A stretch of DNA of 64,000 nucleotides from Escarpia spicata (taxonomy: Eukaryota; Annelida; Polychaeta; Sabellida; Siboglinidae). Position numbers and translations under genes: made by a program. The notes beneath the pieces were generated by a model, which worked only from the letters and a program-made list of their open reading frames with translations, was not told the DNA's origin and made no database searches. Below, in pieces: positions 12,139-20,112 of this stretch (the stretch's first letter is position 1; each line of letters begins with the position of its first letter). The stretch spans positions 43,347,618-43,411,617 of the forward strand of contig OZ023205.1 in NCBI GenBank assembly GCA_963995525.1, given 5' to 3'.

Positions 12139-12470
12139 GAGAGAGAGAGAGAGAGAGCAGAGCAGAGCAGAGCAGAGCAGAGCAGAGCAGAGCAGAGCAG
12201 AGCAGAGCAGAGCAGAGCAGAGCAGAGACAGGGAGAGGAGAGGAGAGGAGAGGGAGCCAAACCACTTTTACCATCTTCACAGATTTTAACTGGGCCAGTA
12301 AAATAATTTAATACTTTCTCTGAGGATTTCATGAAAACAAAATAAGACATTTGCACAAATAAGTCTGCACATCATAGTTGATACTATAGATTTTATTTTC
12401 TGCCAACTGATTCCAAAACAAGACATGCTAAAACCTGAATTACGGGTGCAGTTTTAAGATAGTAACTCTT
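12139..12470 (-). repeat. dispersed repeat R, copy 1
   Basis: A GA-rich satellite (GAGA, GAGCA and GGAGA blocks, 12139-12250) followed by about 217 bp that reappears at 37386-37603 with only three substitutions. The shared part stops abruptly at AGTAACTCTT in both copies, and beyond it the flanks are unrelated. Read on the minus strand it starts at that sharp border and ends in a CTCTC-rich tail, as a retrotransposed element with a simple-repeat 3' end might. No coding capacity is evident: the frame through it (MSYFVFMKSSEKVLNYF) is also found in the second copy but resembles nothing known to me. Confidence 0.75.
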
Positions 12471-12511
12471 GGACAAGAGGGGAGAGGGAGTGGACAAGAG
12501 GGGAGAGGGAG
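12471..12511. repeat. 20-bp tandem duplication
   Basis: The word GGACAAGAGGGGAGAGGGAG is present twice in a row, directly beside the border of repeat R. Confidence 0.7.
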
Positions 12512-13658
12512 GGTAGCAAGCATTGGGAAGGACAGGGGAAGAGAGCCAAGAGGTTTAGTAGGAAACACAGACATTATAGGGAGATGGGGTGAGAGGCAAA
12601 TGAGGTAATCTGGAGGAACACTAACCATAAAGAACGACACGAGTGTCCAATGTCTTCAATATAACTCTTGCCATTCAGTGAGCAACAGAATCAGTTTCTT
12701 TCACAATAGTGTCACAGGTTTTATTTTACCGCATCAATTGTTTGCACAGCGCATTACTATTGACTAAAAACTCTGCATGCAACATTTTACTAGCGTGGCG
12801 TTCAAACATCTGCCCTCACGACAGCTTAAATACCACCAACTCCTCTTAATTTAACCCTAATTACTCGGGAAATGCCAGCACGCACCGGAACATTTCTGGG
12901 TGAACCCCCGTATTCTTACCTATGTTTTAAAGCGGGAATTGAATATTTAATGGGGCCGCAAGCGATGCCAGCATGTTTGATCACTGGATAGAGGTACACG
13001 TGATGGGTGCCAAGATAATGTCAATTACAACAATCAGATTGAACACAACTACGCACGGTTGCATTGATTTCAATTCCCTGTCACTCGAAGCATATCACTT
13101 CATCATGAATGTTTTAGAGACAGCCACAAAACGGTCATCTTTGGATGCTGCAGCACAGCGTGGCGGATACATAATTAATTGGCCCTCCCCGCATTGATGC
13201 CATACAGAGGCATGCAGGAAAGGTCAGGAAGGTTGCCAAGTAACCTTTATAGCCAAATCTCCTCTTTGCTAGATTATCACTTATGCATGTACACTGATTA
13301 TTTGGTGTATGACTCCGCTGAACTGGACCACCATGCCCACCTGCGCCAGAAGGTGCGATACGCCGACGGTTTCAACTGCTCATAAACATTCGCCAGTGCT
13401 GGGTTGATAAATCTGACAGCTCGCAGAGATTTTGGATGTGTCGACAAAATGCCTTCTGCAAATGTTGTTCGATCCGGCTGTGTTAATGCTATAATCCTCT
13501 CTTAACACTTCATCCTTTCGTAGTTGCCTATGGCATGGGTTGTTTGCTCTTAGGAAACTCACTGCCCTGGATGAGAATTAAAACGGAGTGGAGACTAGGA
13601 AAAACAGCAGGCTGACTTCCAATATCGTGTTTGACACATATTTTATATTATATAAGAC
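12512..13658. other. unique DNA
   Basis: Non-repetitive, with frames no longer than 74 codons. It is one of the longest stretches without any repeat structure, so it is a candidate for conserved non-coding sequence, but no specific signal supports that. Confidence 0.4.
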
Positions 13659-13715
13659 ATTATTTACCTTAAGAAACTTGATTTCCATGTGATTATTTCT
13701 TGTTAGGTAAATAAT
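13659..13715. other. 57-bp imperfect hairpin
   Basis: Arms ATTATTTACCT (13659-13669) and AGGTAAATAAT (13705-13715) are perfect reverse complements. Inner AAGAAA and TTTCTT extend the stem past a small bulge, leaving a loop of about 19 nt. The arrangement resembles a short pre-miRNA-like hairpin or the ends of a tiny transposon remnant. Confidence 0.5.
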
Positions 13716-15355
13716 ATATATATCAGAAACAAGAAATTAGAATACCTATACATTCAAAAAGTATACTAATATAATTATTACGTTCAGTTTAAAACTAAAT
13801 GCTTATATCCAAGATAACCAAAAATCTGTTTTAGATACTTTCAAGTAACCGGACTTTCTGCACAATTTCTTCAAGCTTCAATAGAAAGTAAAATGTATCT
13901 GTTTATATAACTTTGAAACCCTGTCAAATACTATAATATTGTCAAAATATATATTATTAATTACTCTCAATTGCAATTGGTGTGAATGCCATGTCATTCT
14001 ATAAGTGGTACTCTGGTTGGTTGATTCATTCCAAGGCAATACAACCAATCAACAACGTAAATACAACTGAACCTGCTAAAGAGGCCACCCAGGCAGCTGA
14101 GATGAAGCGGCCTGATTACATAGAGGCTGGTCAGATAAACAGTTCTAGTAAAACAGACTGATAGAACAACCACTTGAGGGGGTAGGTTCTTCACATGGGG
14201 GGATAATGACGTCCCAAATAGACCCTCCTTCCCCTCATCCCTGGCCCACAGATAATTAGAAAACTGCCAGAGAAATAAACCCTCTAATAACAAGCAGGTT
14301 TTCTAAAACACGGGATGACTTACACAGTTTAAATTCACGTAAGCAGGCATTGAGCATGATACATTTTGCACAATTCTATCTCAATGTCAAGGCAGTAAAT
14401 GCTGGACTGATCCCACAAAAAATATGTATTTGCGTTGCTATGTACCGTAAGTAGCAGGGCCAGTAGAACATAGCCACAGCCACAGCTTACACAGGCTGTT
14501 TGCCAACAGGCATAAGACTTCGCGAAGGTAAAGTGGCGCCACCCACCGAATTAATATCAAGGTTCGCAAGAAATGCGGTGAAAGTGATTCAGTTTTTGTC
14601 ATTGTGTTTGCATGCAGTCAGTGCCCGTGTTAAAAACACACCCCGGTATATATCTACAATGTGAGATGAAAGCAGCCTAACGGGCAGCCTACAATATGGA
14701 TAACATTCGACGGATCAAGTAGAATCCTGGACAGTTCCCACTTAATTTACTATTGTAAATCATGGCGACTTGACAGATGAAGAAATGCAACCTATTTGTT
14801 TATCCGCAGAAACTTTCCAGATGTGTGACACTATACAGCTTATCTGTAAATACATAATTACAGATTTCTGTATCGTTCAGTCATAGTCTGTCTCTTACAT
14901 TTTAATGGTATTTACAAAACAAAGCCAAGGCTGAAAATCACACCTGAACTAAATAACAACAGGTAGATAAGGTCCGAGTTTGGCTGACAAACAGAATGAA
15001 CATACAAGTAACAAGACATGAAACGACACAAAACAACACATCACTGAAGCCACGCCAACACCATCCAACACCACAGGGAAGCCAGGAAGAATGGCTTCAG
15101 GAAGAATGCCATAAAGTGAATGGGACAGGTAATACAAGTGGATATTTACAGTCCGCTGGCACCCACATTCTCCTCCCCACATTCCCCACATGCCTCCCTC
15201 CTCCCAGTAACCACATGTGACTCCTCCCTGCAGAGAAGCAGCCTGGAGGGGAAGTGACAGGCTGGGAGAGGGAGGAATGCACCCACTCTCGACAACACAC
15301 TTGACACAGTCAATACTCGGGCATATACACAACATTGGCAATGTGTGTACACAAA
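13716..15355. other. AT-rich unique DNA
   Basis: 13716-13960 is very AT-rich. The 99-codon (13994-14293, minus) and 130-codon (14949-15341, minus) frames lack any recognised motif and overlap competing frames. Confidence 0.4.
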
Positions 15356-15862
15356 GAGCCCATACTATGACGTGAGTGGGAGCCCATACTATGACGTGAG
15401 TGGGAGCCCATATTATGACGTGAGTGGGAGCCCATACTATGACGTGAGTGGGAGCCCATACTATGACGTGAGTGAGAGCCCATACTATGACGTGAATGGG
15501 AGCCCATACTATGACGTGAATGGGAGCCCATACTATGACGTGAGTGGGAGCGCATACTATGACGTGAGTGGGAGCCCATACTATGACGTGAATGGGAGCC
15601 CATACTATGACGTGAGTGGGAGCCCATACTATGACGTGAGTGGGAGCCCATACTATGACGTGAGTGGGAGCGCATACTATGACGTGAGTGGGAGCCCATA
15701 CTATGACGTGAGTGGGAGCCCATACTATGACGTGAGTGGGAGCCCATACTATGACGTGAGTGGGAGCCCATACTATGACGTGAGTGGGGGCTCATACTAT
15801 GACGTGAGTGGGAGCCCATACTATGACGTGAGTGGGAGCCCATACTATGACGTGAGTGGGTG
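15356..15862. repeat. 24-bp minisatellite, about 21 units
   Basis: About 21 units of 24 bp containing GAGCCCATACTATGACGTGA. The unit is eight codons, open on both strands (plus SPYYDVSG, minus MGSHSRHS). Each unit includes TGACGTGA, a near-match to bZIP/CRE sites. Scattered single-base variants (GAGCGC, GTGAAT, GGGCTC) mark individual units. Confidence 0.94.
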
Positions 15863-17744
15863 CGGGTACGTGTTAAGCTCCTACGTAAGAGTTCCTAGGA
15901 CACACACGAGGAATGCACACCCAGGATACTCAAGGGTGGAAGGTTGGGTTAGCTGCAGGGTGGGAGGCTGCCACCCTCCTGATACCCCCTTGCACAGTGA
16001 TAGGCAGGCAGCTGGCTGCAGTGTTGGTGGGCTGGTGGCACTGGGGAATGTATGTATTATGGGGGTGACAAACTCTTACATCGGACCCTGATACAAGCAG
16101 TACACCAACAATGAAGATTTACATCCACACTAGACAATGTTGTATTCCTTTTATGGTGGTGAGAGTCAGTCAGTCCCTATGTTAGGACACACAGGGTACG
16201 AGGTCATCATGAATATTTTACCCTTCAAGAAACAAGTTTTACTGCTTCAGTTCATAAAAGAAAACACAATTAGCATATTCAAATACAGACACAGTTAATC
16301 ACATCCCAGGTCAAATATAGGTCAGGTCAAATGCATGCCAAGTCAAACACACCCCAGGTCAAACACATCCCACGTTCAACCAAACACATCCTGAGGAACA
16401 ATAGCTGATATGCAACACTGTTCACATACTAACATTCTATTACTTGCCTTCAAGAAAAAACTTATCTTCGAGCTGGGATGATTCACGACCACCCACTACT
16501 GTGAGCCAAGTCTTATGCAGCTAACGTGAACTGTTGTTGCTAAACCAGGACTAGGCATAGTTCACTCAACACTGAGCATCACTGGTCCTGGGTGTTTACC
16601 AGATCTGCCAGGGTAACTGGGATATCAATGTCCTGGGTGTCGACTTTGACCACAGAAAGGTTTCATGTTCACTTCATAGCAAAACAAAGGTATTCTATAG
16701 AATTAATGGAACAAATCTGCTTCCTGGAATTCCTTGGTCTAATTCATGCTTAGCTGTGAACATTGGACGTGACTAACAATGTAGCTTTTCTTCCTTACAA
16801 GGACAAGTTATGGACAAACGGCACACATAAAAAACTCTTATAATGTTCAGGGACGAGTTTGGTTTGACTGAAATTGCCCAATGTTCGAACACCTTACTAG
16901 TCAAATCGGTCGACTAATGAAGGGGGTTAAAGACGAAGTATCACAAGTAAGGGTCAGATCTGGTTAGGACATGTTTAATGTGCACAGGAACAGTTATAAT
17001 CAAGGAATATTTGTAATTTAAGTCTCCAATAAACAATATAAGTTTTCCTTACATTGAAACCATGAATAAAGGAATGAGCAGTGAGTAAACAATGACATAC
17101 ATTAGATTGCTATCACAGATAAGGACACACACAGAGAGACATTCATGTGGAACAAAATAACGTCAACAATTAAATGGTGACCAGGTGAACATCCACACAA
17201 ATGTCACGATGCGACAGTGACAATCACAATGCGAATGTGACAATGGAACACGTTTCTACGTGATGACATCGCTAATCACTCAGTGTCAACAAGAGACACT
17301 GTCTAAAGAACGATGCGATATGTCATTATCTGTCGGCTGATGACAGCCACACCCACCTGGCTCAAACACTTCCTGCCTCACCCCAATCTAGTCACCCCAC
17401 AACTCACAGGGAGGGGGGAAACTGGGCTAGAAACAGGGAACCATTCCATGGCTTCAACACCAGCTAACAACCAGACCCAGAGATTAAATAGTAGAGGCCA
17501 TTTAAGGTGACACACATGCTTCAATTCACCTGGTGCTCGACGCTGCTGCGCTACACAAAATCATGACACAGATACGCCGTGAAAACGAACACGAAAATAC
17601 TCACGTCGCGACTCCAGCGTTACTGGTCAGTATCTTGCTATTGGGTGGTCACTAATGAGTTATACGTGTCCAGTAGTCTAGTGCAAATCCGTATTTGTGA
17701 GCGGTCAGTAAACAACATAGTCCAGTGGCAAGAGAGAGTTCTAT
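15863..17744. other. unique DNA
   Basis: A weak degenerate repeat of CAGGTCAAACACATCCC-like words spans about 16300-16395. The plus frame leaving the 24-bp array ends at 16091. Nothing else recognised. Confidence 0.4.
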
Positions 17745-17863
17745 CCACTAGGCGGCTGGTCTGCTGCTGTGAACGCTGCAGCCTGCTCCAATTCAATGGC
17801 ATCACAATGGCCTGCCTACGGTCACCTATAAATAACTCGGCCACTCTATAAATAGCTTGCCTA

Positions 17864-17877
17864 CCGCCATCTGGTGG
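17864..17877 (-). promoter_or_regulatory. CTCF-like core motif
   Basis: The minus strand reads CCACCAGATGGCGG, an exact match to the commonly quoted CTCF core CCASYAGRKGGCRS. A weaker, oppositely oriented match, CCACTAGGCGGCTG with two mismatches, lies at 17745-17758. Binding is inferred from the motif only. Confidence 0.45.
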
Positions 17878-18644
17878 CTACTCGCCAAAGCTGTATGGTC
17901 ACCTGGTGGATAGTGTGGGAGTTATGATATAGGGGATTCCCTGGGCAGGGCTATTTGTCATCCATGTGTCTTTTTTATGTGGTATTGATGTTACATGGGG
18001 ATTAAACTGGATGTTTTGTTTCTTGAAAATGTAGGAAAAGGTTTATAAGAAATACTGCAATTAAGGTTGAAAATGGCTGGCTCCTACGATAGCAACCATT
18101 TTTGTTTTAGTAAGAGTCTCCTGTCTCTTTGTATAACTGAAGTTTTTGTAAAAAAATTGAATGAATTATTAATGTTGTTATTGGGGCAAATAATCTCCTA
18201 TAATTGATAGTTTGTGTAATTTGTTATGGAGTTTAGAAAAAGGGAATAATAGCACAAAGCTACAAAAACATGATTTAATACATCAATGTTATTGCATAGA
18301 ATGCATTTCATAAAAGGAAATGATGTAATTCTCTTGACTGTAATTTTAAGTCAAGAGTAAGGTAAACATGATCCAACATTATTATTATAATGTATTCTTA
18401 ACTGATATCTATTGAAATAATCGATCTTAAACTTTAAATATCTAGGTATTTGTGTGTATATTTCAATGTCAATCAATATAATTAATACATTGTATACAGA
18501 GGGAACATCATCTTACATTTGTTAAAGGGGGTTAGGTTGTCCCATTGGGTAATAATTAGCAGGAAATGCACTAAATCAGCTAAATTTAGTTCCAATTTGT
18601 CTTATAATTGTCTAGGAGCGTGGGAACAAGACAAACCTCAAAGC
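17878..18644. other. AT-rich unique DNA
   Basis: Non-coding. A short fragment near 17998-18040 (GGATGTTTTGTTTCTTGAAA) may be a further partial copy of dispersed repeat D. Confidence 0.35.
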
Positions 18645-18745
18645 AACACGTGCCAATAGTGGCTGTTTACAAACTGAATGTTTTGTTTACAATTTGAGTA
18701 CTTCGCCGGCACAACTTTTAAATTGCAAACACTGTTACAACATAT
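18645..18745 (+). repeat. dispersed repeat D, copy 1
   Basis: Contains CCAATAGTGGCTGTTTACAA, then TGTTTTGTTTACAATTTGAG, and a CGGCACAACTTTTAAATTGC block. The same ordered words recur at 25375-25500, 33105-33165, 40740-40870 and 45380-45520, always on the plus strand. It is a diverged old family of unknown class. Confidence 0.55.
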
Positions 18746-19489
18746 TGATTCTAGTATTAAGAACAACATCTAAATAAATTTTAGTAAATGAGGAACATAC
18801 ACCACACCAACTGCCTATACTTGACTGCTACAGGAATTAGTTGGGACTCTTCTAGGGTGTCCGTTATTCTGAGAGGTCTGTATTACAGAGGTCAACGTAA
18901 AGCGATACAATTTTGATATTTATATACTGACATGAAGACTTTACACCAGTAAACTGTACAGCAGGCAAAGACACTGTAGGAATGGTAATAATAACACAGA
19001 CTGCATGTAAAAATAACAGAGCAGTTAAGGTTAGTAATAATAACACAGATTGTACGTTGAGTTATCAATAGACTCCACACTCTAGACAATTTTCTTTCTG
19101 ATATGATGAATCTAATAACCCAGTTCACGCACAAAGTGTCCAGGCAAACACAGCTGCATAAGGAAATCACATAACTATGTACGTGAGAAATGTTTTGAGA
19201 AACAACTCGTCATGTTTATAACATGTACTTCCCATGCTGTTTGATCACGCTCGTTTTAGCTCGCTTTTGACAAGTTTTTATTGGTGTAGACTACCAGATA
19301 ATTTGTGGCGAAGCTCGTGCATTTCACAGCTCAGCAAGTGTCGTTTAGCGGGAAACAATATCACTTTACTGTCGGCTTAATGGAGATGTATTCTTGGAAT
19401 TGCTCTGACCGAATAACACAGGATAAATAAGCTACAGATGTGTAGAAATAGCTAATATTAAGACTGATAACTAAGCTTGGGCGTTACTT
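18746..19489. other. unique DNA
   Basis: No repeat recognised. 19230-19400 has more CG dinucleotides than its surroundings, but no coding frame. Confidence 0.35.
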
Positions 19490-19600
19490 AGATTACAAGT
19501 TTTAGTAGGCCAGTATTTAAATATGAAACATAAGCAGGCCAAAACGTAGACAACTAGTTTAAATAGTCCAGTATCCTTATGACAAGTATAGGTAGGCCAA
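19490..19600. repeat. degenerate minisatellite, left half
   Basis: Repeated words around AAGTATAAGTAGGCCAGTA with a unit of roughly 30-40 bp. The same array resumes at 23280-23560, so the two LINE insertions between these coordinates split it. Confidence 0.55.
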
Positions 19601-19603
19601 CTC

Positions 19604-20010
19604 ATGACAACCAATAATGTTAAATATTCACTAGATACCACAGAAAAGCAAAAAGACTTAGGTGTATTTATAAATTCAAAGCTTTCATTTGATGATCACA
19701 TAAGTCAAGTGGTTAATAAAGCAACCAGAATGACAAAAATAATCAGAAGAACTTTCCAATCCCTCGACAAACAAACATTCTTGCCACTATATAAGACAAT
19801 GGTTAGACTACGCCATAGCAGTATGGTATCCATACAAGAAGAAACATAAAATAGCGATAGAAAATATCCAGAGAAGAGCTGCAAAAGAACTACCCGTTAT
19901 GAAGGGCTTCTCATATACAGAAACACTCAAATTACTAAAACTATCCACACTAGCATACTGAAGACTAAGAGGAGACATGACAGAAGTGTACAAAATAATG
20001 CACAATCTAA
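19604..20010 (+). pseudogene. older LINE ORF2 C-terminal fragment, left half
   Basis: The plus strand encodes the region after the reverse transcriptase of a LINE: KDLGVFINSKLSFDDHIS, ATRMTKIIRRTF, LPLYKTMVR, then after a frame break YAIAVWYPYKKKHKIAIENI, QRRAAKELPVM, then RLRGDMTEVYKIMHNLTRF. Compared with relatives, about 11 bp (coding PHL) are missing after MVR, causing the frameshift, and a TGA replaces a residue just before RLRGD. The frame stops at the tail of the younger LINE and the remainder of the protein continues at 22903-23132. It belongs to a different CR1/L2-like family from the insertion, as the residues outside core positions differ widely. Confidence 0.75.
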
Positions 20011-20037
20011 CAAGATTTAACAAGATTTAACAAGATT
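20009..20037 (-). repeat. LINE 3' tail repeat
   Basis: On the plus strand (CAAGATTTAA)n, about 2.8 units. The outermost unit merges into the codons HNLTRF of the host LINE (CACAATCTAACAAGATTT), so element tail and target overlap. Confidence 0.75.
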
Positions 20038-20065
20038 GCCACCCAGAGAATTAACTCTAGGTAGC
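20038..20065 (-). other. LINE 3'-terminal stem-loop
   Basis: In the RNA sense, GCTACCTAGAG and CTCTGGGTGGC pair over 11 positions with two G-U wobbles around a 6-nt loop, directly before the tail repeat. Stem-loops at this place are known to be recognised by the reverse transcriptase of L2/CR1-type LINEs. The other two copies in the window keep the pairing. Confidence 0.75.
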
Positions 20066-20112
20066 AGGTGGACAAGGAAGCCCTTGGCTTTTCGAGAGTC
20101 CGACCTTTTTAT

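Noticed and set aside
14949..15341. 130-codon minus frame as a gene
   Set aside because: Overlaps three other frames on both strands and shows no recognised domain.
17745..17758. Additional CTCF site CCACTAGGCGGCTG
   Set aside because: Two mismatches to the core, one at a fixed-class position; noted only as a neighbour of the exact site.
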